Assembly: GCA_022432975.1 (NCBI GenBank)
Contig: CM039510.1
Span: 30,522,018-30,586,017, forward strand
Source: Begonia masoniana
Taxonomy: Eukaryota > Streptophyta > Magnoliopsida > Cucurbitales > Begoniaceae
Length of the DNA stretch: 64,000 nt
Direction of reading: 5' to 3'
The notes under the pieces are model-generated. The model was given only the letters and a program-made list of their open reading frames with translations. It did not search any database and was not told the origin of the DNA. The position numbers and the translations under genes are program-made. This document shows positions 36,642 through 51,845 of the stretch, piece by piece. Positions within the stretch are counted from its first letter, which is position 1, and each line of letters opens with the position of its first letter.

Positions 36642-39508
36642 TGTAACATCCGAGAATTTTTCCTCAATGTGTTTTGCTTTAGATTTAATTAATTTAAGTT
36701 ATATTAGTTATTGGATTAATTAATTATTTCTTGGAAGTTTTGGTGGAGTTAGACCGAGGGTGAGGTGAAGGGAAAATTTAACGGGCTAAGAGCAGAATTT
36801 AACGGTGTTTCGGGGGTCGAATTTACGGGAGGGCAAAACGGTAAATGATTATTTATTAAAACAGTTTCAATAGAAATTATTATTATTATTTATTTAATTT
36901 AATTTATTTTTTTTAATAACACAGAATGGCTTTGAAGAAGCCATTCTGCGTTCGAGTGCCTGACGGTCGAGAGGAGGCGAGAGAGAGCCAAGCGACGTCT
37001 CTCCTCCGACGACCACTGCGATTCCTCGACGTTTTCCAGCCAGACAACGTCGGCGATTCCAGGGCTGCACTTTCCAGCCGTCTTCGCGCACAATCGAACG
37101 GTAAGTCTTCATCTTCCCCTGTTTTGGTTCTGTTCAAGGCCGTGGGTCGCCGAGCTGCTAGAGCTCCGATCACTGACCGTTTTTAGGCGGTGTTGGCCTG
37201 AGTTTGCCGGACATTATGCTGGCAATCGTTGCCTGGCAGTGGAGAGCCTTTTTGGGCAAAAAATCAGTAAGCCCTCTTCGGGCATTTTGAGTTTTGCTGT
37301 GTATTCTCGCGGTTTTTGGTTAGATTATGTTAATTGAGGCTAAATATGGTTGATTGGTGAGGAAACGGGTGAGAATTGATGGAAAACCAGGAAAAAGGAA
37401 TTTTTCGGTTAAGGGGCAGTTTGGGTTTTGCTAATTTTGACCTAGTTAGGATTATTTGTTTTAAATTTCCTTTTTGCATGTTAAAATAGGTTATTAGAGG
37501 AGTGCGTGGCCGCTGGAATCGTTCGATTCCGATAATCGACGCAAAAGTTACGCGAGTTCAAAGTTTTGGGTCGATTTTTACCGAACCCAAATTAGTGGCC
37601 CGTTTAGTTAGGTTTTAGTTGGATTAGGCTAGAAGTAGTAGTTTGGGAGTAATTGGTGAATGTAGCCTTGATTTTAATTAAGTTTGAATATTTGTCGTAG
37701 GTCGAGGCGTAGGTGGACAGGTAACCGAATATCCTCGGCTAGCTAGGACGTCAGGTAAGTAATGGATTGTATGTTTTGTTGCCTTCGGGCCTACACCAAG
37801 GAACGGTAGGATTTATTGTTTTTATTGTTTGATAGTGTGTTGTTTTATAGTGCGGAAATGAATTGCTTGGTTGTTGTTGCTTGGGGTTGAGTGTTGTGTG
37901 AGTGGCATGTGTTATGTTTATATTGTTTGGGGTTTGATAGTTGTGTTGTTTATATGGAGTATGATTTATTGTTTGATAATTGTGTTGTTGTCGTTTTGTG
38001 TTTGAGTATTATGTGAGTGGCATGAGTCGTGTTTCAACCACGAAAATAAGTGTTGGGGTATGATGTGAATGGTGAGCATGAAATGTGTAAGGAAGCACTA
38101 GAGAGTTAAATGCCTCGATGTTAAAGTGCATGACGCACTAGAGGATTTAACGTCTCGATGTTAAAGTGCAGGAAGCACTAGAGAGTTAAATGCCTCAATG
38201 TTAAAGTGCATGACGCACTAGAGGATTTAACGTCTCGATGTTAAAGTGCAAGTGGCACTAGAGAGTTAAATGCCTCGATGTTAAAGTGCATGATGCACTA
38301 GAGGATTTAACGTCTCGATGTTAAAGTGCAGGAAGCACTAGAGAGTTAAATGCCTCGATGTTAAAGTGCATGACGCACTAGAAGATTTAACGTCTCGATG
38401 TTAAAGTGCAAGTGGCACTAGAGAGTTAAATGCCTCGATGTTAAAGTGCATGACGAACTAGAGGATTTAACGTCTCGATGTTAAAGTGCAGGAAGCACTA
38501 GAGAGTTAAATGCCTCGATGTTAAAGTGCATGATGCACTAGAGGATTTAACGTCTCGATGTTAAAGTGCAGGTAGCCCTAGAGGGTTGAACGCCTCGGTG
38601 TTAAAGTGCAAGTGTCACTAGAGAGTTTAACGTCTCATTGCTAACGTGCATTAGTAAGAAGCAGCAGAGTGAGTGGAATTGGCATGTGGTAGGGGGTTGT
38701 GGGTGCATGGTGCATTTTTACATTGTGGGTGCATTGTGCATGTTTATATTCGATATTCATTATTTGCTACGCGTAATCTTACGTGTGTGTGTGTGTTCTG
38801 TGGTGTAGGTGACGACAGGAGTACAGGCGAGCTAGACGAGGGAGCCAGGATTAGGCGGCAGTTGGTGGCGCATGGAGCATGCCGGTGCGGGCAATTGTCG
38901 GGGCGACTCAACCATGGTCTTCAGGAGAATGTGGGACTTTGTATTTCGATAGTTTATTGTAGATGTCTGGTTGTGGAAATATGGGATTATGTGTCTCTTT
39001 TCGGTTGATATTTTGAGAGTTATTGTATAGCTATTTGTATTGTTGTATATAGTCATAGTTAAGGGTGATGCGTCGCCCTATACTGTGTATTTTCTTTACC
39101 TAGGGATGTTAGTAGTATAGTTTCTCTCTTTACTGTTATTTGGAGATTTCGTATGCTGGATAGTTGAGTGGATAGTTAAGTAAGAATATTCTGGATTGGT
39201 TGGGATTTATTTGTTTGCAGGTACCTAGCATTTTGGAGGCGCCATTTTTAGGCGTTACTTTGCCGAAATTTTTTGGAAAGGACGCCGTGGTGCTTAAATG
39301 TTAGGAGTAAGGGAATTATGGAGTCTAGGCAGGTAGGGATGACATAAGAGAGCTTCGAGAGATTTAGTTTTAAATTCCGCTGTGTCAGTTTTATTTTATG
39401 TTTTAGGGTTTATGAAAATTATTTTAAATTAGGTTTAAACATCATTTTCATCGGGGTTAGAGTGAGCCAAGTAGCGTACCGAGCCAGGGTGGGTTCGGGG
39501 GCGTTACA
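36642..39508 (+). mobile_element. Solo LTR 4 (2867 bp)
   Basis: It starts TGTAACATCCGAG and ends GGGTTCGGGGGCGTTACA, with TTGAA at 36637-36641 and 39509-39513. Landmarks: donor 1 at 37101, acceptor 1 ending 37700, exon 2 37701-37754, donor 2 GTAAGT at 37755, acceptor 2 ending 38808. Hairpin GCC-UUCG-GGC at 37781-37790; CCTACACCAAGGAAC (37790-37804) pairs with 38795-38809 over most of its length. Exon 1 (about 36926-37100) is GC-rich and open in several frames, but nothing recognisable is encoded. Confidence 0.9.
38090..38650 (+). repeat. 40-bp tandem repeat, about 14 units, alternating types
   Basis: Two 40-bp types alternate: GCACTAGAGAGTTAAATGCC... and GCACTAGAGGATTTAACGTC..., each ending CTCGATGTTAAAGTGC. 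Each unit can fold with GCACU to AGUGC outside and UUUAAC to GUUAAA inside. It lies wholly within intron 2 of solo LTR 4. Confidence 0.9.
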
Positions 39509-39513
39509 TTGAA

Positions 39514-40120
39514 ACACATGGATGAACGTAGTATCAACGAGCACATGAGCGAGTCTCAGAGTTCAGTGAATCAACTGCTAATTATGGATATCACATTAGA
39601 TGATAAATTACAGACATTGCTTTTGCTTAGTTAGATGCCCAGCGCCAGGTGGTAAATAAACTCTGGATATGGTTAAAGATCTTTGGTCAATGAAGAAGAT
39701 ATGGAGTAATTCTTTCATTTAAGGTGCTCTTGTTAGTGAAAAATAAGAAAGACATGGTCGAAGCCAAAGTAAAGATCAACGTAAAAAGAGTTCATTTAGG
39801 GGAAGATCTATGTGGAAAAGAAAGATAATGAAATGTGTTCATTGGGGGTAAGGTGGGACATATGAAATGAAATTTCATAATATGTAAGAATGAAAAATTC
39901 AAAGTTAAAAAAAATGAGCATTATAGTGAAACATAGATACTGTAGTTGTTCATGGTGATGTGATTATTGCCTATGATCAAGGTTGTGTAAATTTTACACT
40001 TGAACCATGTAATTGGATTATTGATTCTAGTGCTTCATATAATGTTACGTCACATGATGAATACTTCTTATGCTACAAGTGATTATGGTAAAGTAAATAT
40101 GGAAAACGATAATGTTAAAA
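39514..40120 (+). pseudogene. Copia gag-protease remnant
   Basis: Conceptual pieces include HMSESQSSVNQLLIMDITLD, LQTLLLLS (gag of Tork/TNT1-type Copia), a broken CCHC knuckle (MKCVHWG...), then DTVVVHGDVIIAYDQGCV and NWIIDSSASYNVTSHDEYF, which holds the protease active-site motif as DSSA. Stops and frameshifts are frequent. Integrase and most of RT are missing downstream. Confidence 0.75.
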
Positions 40121-40735
40121 AAAAATAGTGGAAGGATTGACCACCCAACTCTTTTGGTCGACACCTTCATGACCGTTGCATGCATTTTCAAAGATGTTGA
40201 GGAACTCAGTAGACCTTTTTGTAGATCGCACCGGCCAACACTTTGCTAGATTGATTAACATTTTGAGCTCTCCGGTTTGAAAAAATATTTCAATGTGTGG
40301 CATGTGTCGACCATTCGTTGTTTGGTATTCTGAGGCAGTTGACACTTACCAAGAACGTTCGATACTTTGAGCTCTCGAAAACTCCTATCAATGTGGTATC
40401 GGTCGACACTTGATTGAACTAGTCAAAACTTGGAGCTCTCTTGAATTCTTATCAGTGTTACACCGGTTGACAACTTAATGGTTCGGTCAACACTTGTTGC
40501 TTTCGGGTTTTAAATAGTTTTTTTCACACAAATGACATGAACATCTCCTTTTTTTCATCATTCAAGTCCTACGCGTTTTAAAAATTACTAAAAGGACTTA
40601 AACAAAAGTGTTAACACAACCAAATACCCAGTGATCAAAGGTATTTCTAAAGAAGAAAGATATGCAACATTTATGCATAAATAAACAATAAAAAATCTTA
40701 GAATTAATTAACCAGTTTAGTATACTCATCATCAA
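40121..40735. repeat. Diverged ~105-bp tandem repeat inside the Copia relic
   Basis: About three diverged units (40220-40500) each hold a GGTCGACACTT/GGTTGACAAC word, TTGGAGCTCTC, and an ATCAATGTG-like word. It resembles an LTR-type regulatory block from another element inserted or recombined here; no boundaries are visible. 40510-40735 shows nothing I can assign. Confidence 0.5.
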
Positions 40736-41119
40736 AACAAACTAAGTTTAATTCTCTTTAAGCTAATAAGTAATCCATTAGTAGTTCATTTCAAACTTTC
40801 ATTTGTTTTATGTCCACAATTAGATGATGAGATTAATCATACGTCACAAGTTTGGTATTTCAGTACAGTAGGATTTCTCGTGTATGTTATGATTTATACA
40901 CGTCTGAATTCCTCTCATGCAGTTATTACTATTAGTAGGTACATGACCATCTTAGAAAAGAACACTAGAAAGCAGTTTAGTGAATTTTGAAATACTTAAG
41001 AGAAACTAATAGTTTTAGTATTCAATGTGGAAGAACTTTAGATCTGGTTCTTGATGATTCTGATTATGCTAGAGACTCTCATAATAGCAGATTTCTTACA
41101 AGATATGTCTTTAGTGTTG
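40736..41119 (+). pseudogene. Copia reverse transcriptase end / RNase H remnant
   Basis: Translation gives VGFLVYVMIYTRLNSSHAVI, then SRYMTILEKNTRKQFSEF, and LDLVLDDSDYARDSHNSRFL TRYVFSV. This matches the Copia segment around Y-A-M-V-x-T-R-P-D and the RNase H start Y-x-D-x-D-x-A-G-D. Stops are present. It ends abruptly where the truncated LTR of element D starts. Confidence 0.75.
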
Positions 41120-42506
41120 AAAATTCATTCAAAACCACTTAAATTCGGACACTACTCCAACATCTAGTAAAACCACTATTAACACCAACATAGTATAATT
41201 GTCCGGAAGAAAATCTCAAGATGAGTTCAGAAACATTAAAACTACTACTGTCATGAAAATCCAACATACTTAAATTGAAACATTGTCAATTAAACCTTCA
41301 CACCAACTGACATCAGTTAAACCGCCCCATCAACTGCCAGATTGTTGCAAAATTGCACTCCTCCAACCAGTCTAGTTCTCAGCTAACTCAGTAAACACAC
41401 CTGCTGTCGCTTCTTCACCTACATCACAAAACCCATCTATTAGCCTAATGCTAATTAAGTAAAGCAATAATGTAATGTCATGCTGAATCTTAAATTCCTA
41501 AATATGCAGTTTCTACTTTCTCATCTCAGTTGCATATGCATCGTTCAGATCTGATCCCCCTGTGAAATTGGGAGTTGGATCACTTCTCCCAAAGTATAAA
41601 TATCCATTGACTCATTAAGGGGCGGATTACTTCCCTTAACAGTAAATCTGATTCACATAACTGTTTCTGATCCCCCTGTTCAATGGGAAGCGGATCAAGT
41701 TTCCCAAAGTCTAAATATCCACTGTCTCATTAAGGGACGGATTACTTCCCTTAATAGTGAATCTGATTCGCATAGCTGTTTCATTATGTTCATTCCTTAC
41801 CATGCCAACATGCATTCAAATTCATTTTCGTATACTTTTAAAATATGATGCATGACATACTGACACATTCAAGTAAACAAAATCCTAATGTTTTGTGATG
41901 TAGGCCCGAAGGCACAAGCATACTTCACTTACCTGGTCTCCTAGAAAGTTTGGTTGAAATCTCCCTCGGGAACTTGCTCAAACCTAAATCCATAAACCAA
42001 ATATTATTTAAACCTTCACTAAATTTCATCCTAGTCAACCAGAAACCTAAGGAAACTAATTTGAGAACTCAGGTCATAATGCATTCCCGATACTGCACTA
42101 AACCGAAACTAACACTCACCTACAGCATCCTCAAAATCCTCACATTGTACTCTCTCGACTATCTTACTGCTAAAATATAAGAAATGAGGAAAACTTACCT
42201 AGATAGAAGAAGGATCTTGTGGAAGAATCGTCGAGGGCTCCGCTGAGCTTGAGCTGGATATCGAAAAGGAATAAATGATGAAACAGTGGCGGCTACAGTG
42301 CATAAATCGCTAAACCCCTTCCCTTAAATAGGTTATCCACTTTTGAAATTTCCAATTTACTCTTATACCCTTGTCTCGTCACTAAATTACCTTACTTTAA
42401 TTATTGCCTAATAAAGTGTATACCATTTACAATAAAAGAGAGCTGGTTCGATAGAACCGGGTGTTACAATCTACCCTCCTTAAAAGAATTTTGTCCTCAA
42501 AATTTG

Positions 42507-45500
42507 TTACCTGAATAATTCCGGTTGTTGGTCCATCATGTCTTGCTGGCGCTCCCAAGTTATTTCCTCTATATTCTGGTTGTGCCATAATACTTTCACT
42601 AAGGGAACCTCTTTGTTGCACAACACCTTCACTGCATAATCCAGGATTCTTACTGGTTTCTCCTCATAGGTAAGGGTAGGACGAATTTCAATACTCTGCT
42701 GTTCCACAATCTGAGATGGATCTCTTATGCACTTCTTCAACATGGAACACATTATGGATTCCTTCCATAGAGGTTGGTAGCTGTAACTGATAGGCTGTCT
42801 TCCCAATCCTTTTCAAAATTGAGAATGGTCCAATAAACCTGGGGTTCAACTTTCCTCTCTTCCCAAATCTCACAACTCCTTTGAATAGTGATACCTTGAG
42901 AAAAACTTCATCACCTATCACAAATTCCAATTCTCTACGCCTGCAATCTGCATAACTTTTCTATCGGCTCCGAACTGCCAAATTCTCTGTCGGATGAGGG
43001 CAACCTTCTCAATAATTTGTTGCACGATGTCAGGATCAAGCAACTGTGTTTCACCAACTTCATCCCAGTACAAAGGTGATCTGCATTTTCGTCCATACAA
43101 TGCTTCATACGGTGTCATTCCTATTGATGCCTGAAAACTGTTATTATAGAAAAACTCCACCAATGATAAATATTTACTCCAAGATCCTTGAAAATCCAAT
43201 ATGCAGGCACGGAGCATATCTTCTAATGTTTGGATGGTTCTTTCGGATTGTCCATATGTCTGAGGGTGAAAAGCTGTGCTAAAACTAAGTTGTGTTCCCA
43301 TAGCCTTGTGCAAACTTTTCCAAAACTTAGAAGTGAATCTAGAGTCTCGGTCTGAAACTATAGTACTTGGAACTCCAAGCAGTCTAACAACTTCATGCAC
43401 ATACAACTCAGCAAGCTGATCCATCGAGTAAGTCACCTTTATCGGTAGGAAATGAGCTGATTTGGTTAGACAGTCAACTATCACCCAAATTGCATCATGT
43501 CCCTTTGCTGTTTTAGGCAATCCCACAACAAAGTCCATCGTTATTTGCTCTCATTTCCATTCGGGAACTGGTAAGGGTTGTAACATCCTTGCAGGTCTCT
43601 GGTGCTCAGCTTTGACCTGTTGACAAACTAGGCACGATTCCACATATTCAGCCACACTTCTTTTCATACTTGGCAACCAATAATGTTGTCTGAGATCCTT
43701 GCACATCTTTGTACTCCCAGGGTGAACAGAGAACTTGGAAGAGTGTGCTTCAGAAAGAATCTCATCTCGAAGTTCATTAATGGCAGGAACAAACCATCTA
43801 TTTCTAAACTTAAGGATTCCATCAGCAGAATAGTTAAAATCTGACTGGTCCGAAGAATCTGTGCTTAACTTGTACTTATTACACTCTTCATCATTCGTCT
43901 GAACTTCCTTTATTTTCTCTAGAATGGTAGGCTTCAAGGTTAAGGTTGAAAGTATAGCAGATACACTGGATACTGCTTCTAGGTTAAACCTTTGGAATTC
44001 TGACTCTAAGGCTAATGGTATATTGAAAATCATAGTTGGGGTTGGTGTTGTTACTCTACTCGAAGCATCTGCCACAACATTTGCTTTGCCGGGATGATAT
44101 TTTATCTCGAAATCATAGTCCTTTACAAATTTCAACCATCAACGTTGCCTCTTGTTTAGTTCTTTCTGTGTGAAAATATACTTCAGGCTCTTATGATCTG
44201 AAAATATCTCGCAAGATTGTCCATACAAGTAATGCCTCCAAATCTTAAGTGCAAATACCACTGCAGCTAATTCTAAGTCATGTGTAGGGTAATTCTTCTC
44301 ATGTGTTTTCAACTGCCTAGAGGCATAAGCTATTACCTTTCCCTCTTGCATCAAGACACAGCCAAGTCCAACCTTGGATGCATCACAGTAAATGCTAAAT
44401 TTACCATCTTCAACTGGAAGGGTTAAAATTGGAGCATTGGTCAGTTTCTGTTTCAGGGTCTGAAAACTATGCTCACATTCGTCAGTCCATATATACTTCA
44501 CATTTTTCCTTGTTAACTTAGTAAGGGGTGTAGCAATCTTCGAAAATCCTTCAATGAACTTCCTATAATATCCTGTTAGTCCAAGAAAACTCCTGATATC
44601 TGTAGCATTCCTCGGTTGGGGCCATTCCTTAACTGCTTGAACCTTAGCTGGATCGACAGATATACCATCCCCAGAGATAACATGTCCTAGAAAGTGAACT
44701 TTGTCCAACCAAAATTCACACTTAGAAAACTTGGCGTATAGTTGGTGTTGTTTTAATACTTCCAACACCAAGGTCAGGTGCCTAGCATGCTCATCCTTAG
44801 TACGTGAATAGATTAAAATGTCATCTACGAATACTATGACAAACTTATCCAAATACTCATGAAACACTCTATTCATGAGATCCATAAAGGCTGCTGGTGC
44901 ATTTGTCAATCCAAAGGACATGACCAAAAACTCTTCATACCTTGTGTGAAAAGCAGTCTTTGGAATATCTTCAGATTTAACCTTCAACTGGTAATAACTG
45001 GACCTAAGTTCAATCTTAGAGAAAACTCTAGCACCATTAAGTTGGTCGAATAAATCATCAATCCTTGGTAATGGATACTTGTTCTTGACAGTTAACTTGT
45101 TCAATTCTCTATAATCAATGCACATACGCATTGATCCATCTTTCTTTTTGACAAAAAGGACAGGTGCACCCCACAGTGAAAAGCTAGGGCGTATGAATCC
45201 TTTCTCCAACAGATCCTCCAATTGCTTCTTTAATTCCTTAAGTTCAGTTGGTGCTAATCTATATGGATTTTTCGACACAGGTTCGGTGCCAGGGTAAACA
45301 TCTACAACAAATTCAATTTCCCTATCTGGTGGTAAACCAGGAAGGTCATCTAGAAATACTTCAGGAAAGTTTTGGACAATTAAAACATTTTGAGGATTTG
45401 CTTTTCCTACAAGTTGTGTGTCTAAAACAATAGCTAAGAAGCACAAATACTCTCCACATAGGGAAGATCTAGTGTTAATAGAAGTCATCACAGACATTTC

Positions 45501-46969
45501 CTTACTCTTCCTTGAAGCTTGAAGGTATGCTTCAAACTACCAGAGGGGTGGAAGCTAACTATTCCAGTCCTACAATCAATCGTGGCGTGGTGTTTAAACA
45601 ACCAGTCCATTCCTAGGATTACAACAAATCCCATTATATCCATAATAATAAGATCAGCAGGTAGACTTACATTCCCTACTAATACATTGCTGTCAAGCAT
45701 CACTTGGTTAGAGTGCATGCGTTCACCAGAGGGTAATGCAACATTAAACACATGCATGGAAGGGGTGAACTGTACATCTAACTTAACAGCAAATGCAGAT
45801 GCTATAAACGAATGCGTTGCACCAGAGTCTATTAAAGTAAAAGTGGGTACAGAGTTGATCAATATAGTACCTGACACAACAGTAGGCTGGTCTTCATTCC
45901 CCGACTCCATCATGGAGAATATCCTCGGTTTAATCATAGCAGGGCCACCCTTAGGGACTGGGCAGTCTCTGCTAATATGGCCGATCTTGTTACAATTGTA
46001 GCATCTGGTGATTCTAGACTTCGGGCACTCTTTGATCGTGTGTCCAACCTCCTCACAGTTGAAACACTTTCCAAATCCCAGTCTGCATTCACCCAGGTGG
46101 TTCTTCAAACACTTGCGGCACTGGGTAAATTTCCTAACATTCTGTACCTTCCCTCTTGTTCCTTGACTACTCTGGCCTTCACTTGGCCTCTTCGTTCCCC
46201 TTTGATGGTGTGGCTGGACCGACTTTTGTGGGACCTCTTTTGGTCCAGCACACTTCCTTTCAGCTTCTTCCACTTCCAGAGCAGTGGACACAACCTCACT
46301 GAATGTCAAGCCTTTAATACCACAAAATTCTCCTCGGTAGATTTCTGGCTTCAGTCCATGCACAAATTTGAATACCTTATCCTCGTCCCTGTGAGCAAAA
46401 TGTCCAGCAAAGCTGGACAGGGACTCGAACTCCCTACTGTACTCGGCTACAGACCCTGTCTGCTTCAAGTTTAGAAATTCCAACTTATTTGCAGTTTGGA
46501 CAGTACTGTTGAAATACTTCTCGTAGAAAATGTCTTTGAATTGCGACCAAGGCATCGCCAAGACATCAGTGGTGGTCTCTATTGTTTCCCACCATAGTTG
46601 AGCTTCACCAGCCAAGTGAAATGTTGCCAACGTGACCTTGTCTCCTTCTCCAATGTTGGCGCACCTCAACATACTTTCAATCTTCCTAAGCCACCCTTCA
46701 GCAATAACTGGATCAGATGACTGTCCATCAAACGTGGGTGGTCTTAGTCTCCGAAATCTATCTCCAGAATGTTCATCGCTAGAACCCGAGTTGGCACTTC
46801 CTTGAACCTCTCGGTTCAACAGTACTCCGAGTTGGTCAGACTGTTGGCGCACTAAATCAGTTTGCTGACGCACTAAATCTGTCAGCTGCCTAATCACACT
46901 AGGCTCCTCTTCACTTCTCACATTTGGCATTTGTCTTGGCACTCTAGGTCTCCCTGGGCGTCTGGCCAT
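42507..46969 (-). pseudogene. Gag-Pol of element D, broken
   Basis: Starts [13 protein letters not shown] at 46969; codon 43 is CAG here, unlike elements A and C. Gag, two zinc knuckles ([28 protein letters not shown]) and protease DSGATH are open to about 45530, where one base is missing and the frame shifts. RT (FVDDI) and RNase H follow, with a 6-base loss in the [10 protein letters not shown] part and a TGA at about 44136-44138. Integrase zinc region runs to a TGA at 43548-43550; the DDE core continues in 43538-42918, then frame shifts again. An 8-base deletion after NVFHV (about 42735) moves the chromodomain out of frame. The element cannot make its own full polyprotein. Confidence 0.88.
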
Positions 46970-47124
46970 TATACTAAATTCCTGCACAGGGTTAATTACA
47001 CTCTTAAATATCTATCAACTAAGGTTAACATAAACACTTACAGTTGTTGAAGTACTTCCATGCAACGATTGACACTAATGAGTAATCTTTTGAACGGTTT
47101 AACTGAATGTCTCTGATACCATAC

Positions 47125-49340
47125 TGTAACGCCCCAAGTTTCCCAAACTCGGTTTGTTACTCATAAACCCGAACATAACTAAGAAAATTCGGACCAAATT
47201 TAAAACTCCGCTCGAAAGTCAAAATTTGACATTTTTTTTTAAAACATCAGAGCATTTAAAGAATTGCAGCAGAAATCATTTGAGCAAAACAAAGTTAAGC
47301 AAAACTATAAAACAGTGTTCGAATATTCAGTTAAAAATATTAAGAAAAGAATTCGGCTGGAAGAGGCGAAGGCTTACGCGTGAAATGCTTAATTCATAAA
47401 AGTCAAACACGTCATCCGCTGAGCGAAGTCAACAAAAGGGCAGAAATAAACATAAGGTTTCTACCGATGACGTCAGCTGGATGAATCGTTCATCCAACCT
47501 CTGCCGATCGCAAAACGACAAGTTTTGCTACTCGCATCTACCGATGACGTCAGCGGGATGATTCATTCATCCAGCCTCTGCCGATCACAAGACGACAAAT
47601 CCTTTACTCACGTCTTCCGAAAGAACATTTACGTATACTGATCACAAAACGACAAAGCTTGTACTACATCATCTGATAGGTTTATTACTCGACATCCACC
47701 GGTCACTAAACGACAAAACTTCATCTACATCATCTGGTGGCTTCCACTGAAGACATCCTCTGATAGACAATACTGAAGACATCATCCGATGGCTTTACTG
47801 AACACATCATCCGATGACTATACTGAAGACATCATTCGATGGCTTTACTGAAGACATCATCCGATAACTATACTAAAGACATCATCCGATGGCTTTACTG
47901 AAGACATCATCCGCGATAGACAACAGGACAATAACAATTTCACTCTAACAAAGAAAACTCCGACTACCAGAAGAACTTGAGCAATTTACTAAAAATTCAT
48001 TCAAAACCACTTAAGTTCGGACACTACTCCAACATCTAGTAAAACCACTATTAACACCAACAGAGTATAATTGTCCAGAAGAAAATCTCAAGATGAGTTC
48101 AGAAACATTAAAACTACTACTGTCATGAAAATCCAACATACTTAAATTGAAACATTGTCAATTAAACCTTCACACCAACTGACATCAGTTAAACCGCCCC
48201 ATCAACTGCCAGATTGTTGCAAAGTTGCACTCCTCCAACAAGTCTAGTCCTCAGCTAACTCAGTAAACACACCTGCTGTCGCTTCTTCACCTACATCATA
48301 AAACCCATCTATTAGCCTAATGCTAAGTAAGTAAAGCAATAATGTAATGTCATGCTGAATCTTAAATTCCTAAATATGCAGTTTCTACTTTCTCATCTCA
48401 GTTGCATATGCATCGTTCAGATCTGATCCCCCTGTGAAATTGGGAGTTGGATCACTTCTCCCAAAGTATAAATATCCACTGACTCATTAAGGGGCGGATT
48501 ACTTCCCTTAACAGTAAATCTGATTCACATAGCTGTTTCTGATCCCCCTGTTCAATGGGAAGCGGATCAAGTTTCCCAAAGTCTAAATATCCACTGTCTC
48601 ATTAAGGGACGGATTACTTCCCTTAACAGTGAATCTGATTCGCATAGCTGTTTCATTATGTTCATTCCTTACCATGCAAACATGCATTCAAATTCATTTT
48701 CGGATACTTTTAAAATATGATGCATGACATACTGACACATTCAAGTAAACAAAATCCTAATGTTTTGTGATGTAGGCCCGAAGGCACAAGCATACTTCAC
48801 TTACCTGGTCTCCTAGAAAGTTTGGTTGAAATCTCCCTCGAGAACTTGCTCAAACCTAAATCCATAAACCGAACATTATTTAAACCTTCACTAAACTTCA
48901 TCCTAGTAAACCAGAAACCTAAGGAAACTAATTTGAGAACTCAGGTCATAATGTATTCCCGATACTGCACTAAACCGAAACTAACACTCACCTACAGTAT
49001 CCTCAAAATCCTCACATTGTACTCCCTCGGCTTTCTTACTGCTAAAATATAAGAAATGAGGAAAACTTACCTAGTTAGAAGAAGGATCTGGTGGAAGAAT
49101 CGCCGAGCGCTCCGCTGAGCTTGAGCTGGATATCAAAAAGGAATAAATGATGAAACAGTGGCGGCTACAGTGCTTAAATCGCTAAACCCCTTCCCTTAAA
49201 TAGGTTATCCACTTTTGAAATTTTCAATTTACTCTTATACCCTTGTCTAGTCACTCAATAACCCTACTTTAATTATTGCCTAATAAAGTGTATACCATTT
49301 ACAATAAAAGAGAGCTGGTTCGATAGAACCGGGTGTTACA
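47125..49340 (-). repeat. 5' LTR of element D (2216 bp)
   Basis: Plus-strand TGTAACGCCCC (47125) to CGGGTGTTACA (49340). Donor-proximal hairpin GCC-UUCG-GGC at 48777-48786. At 47690-47930 it has a tandem series of ACATCATCCGATGGCTTTAC-like units, about eight, plus TGACGTCA near 47467 and 47545. The inner hairpin units appear twice each as in the other Tekay LTRs. Confidence 0.88.

Positions 49341-51845
<2,505 letters not shown>

Larger units (their letters stand above)
41120..49340 (-). mobile_element. Tekay-type retrotransposon D (minus strand), 3' LTR truncated
   Basis: 5' LTR 47125-49340, PBS (plus-strand CTCTGATACCA, 47111-47121), gag-pol 46969 down to about 42507, polypurine tract at 42469-42481, 3' LTR 41120-42468. 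The 3' LTR lacks about 866 bases of its outer end: it begins at the point matching 47990 in the 5' LTR and is fused to Copia RNase H text. No target duplication remains. The coding region has at least two nonsense codons and several frameshifts. Confidence 0.9.

Noticed and set aside
36894..37186. Several overlapping 60-90 codon frames in solo LTR 4
   Set aside because: They overlap on both strands in a GC-rich leader just before a good splice donor; nothing recognisable is encoded. A short leader peptide cannot be excluded.
42507..47000. Plus-strand open frames inside elements C and D, and minus-strand ones inside A
   Set aside because: They are antisense shadows of gag-pol.
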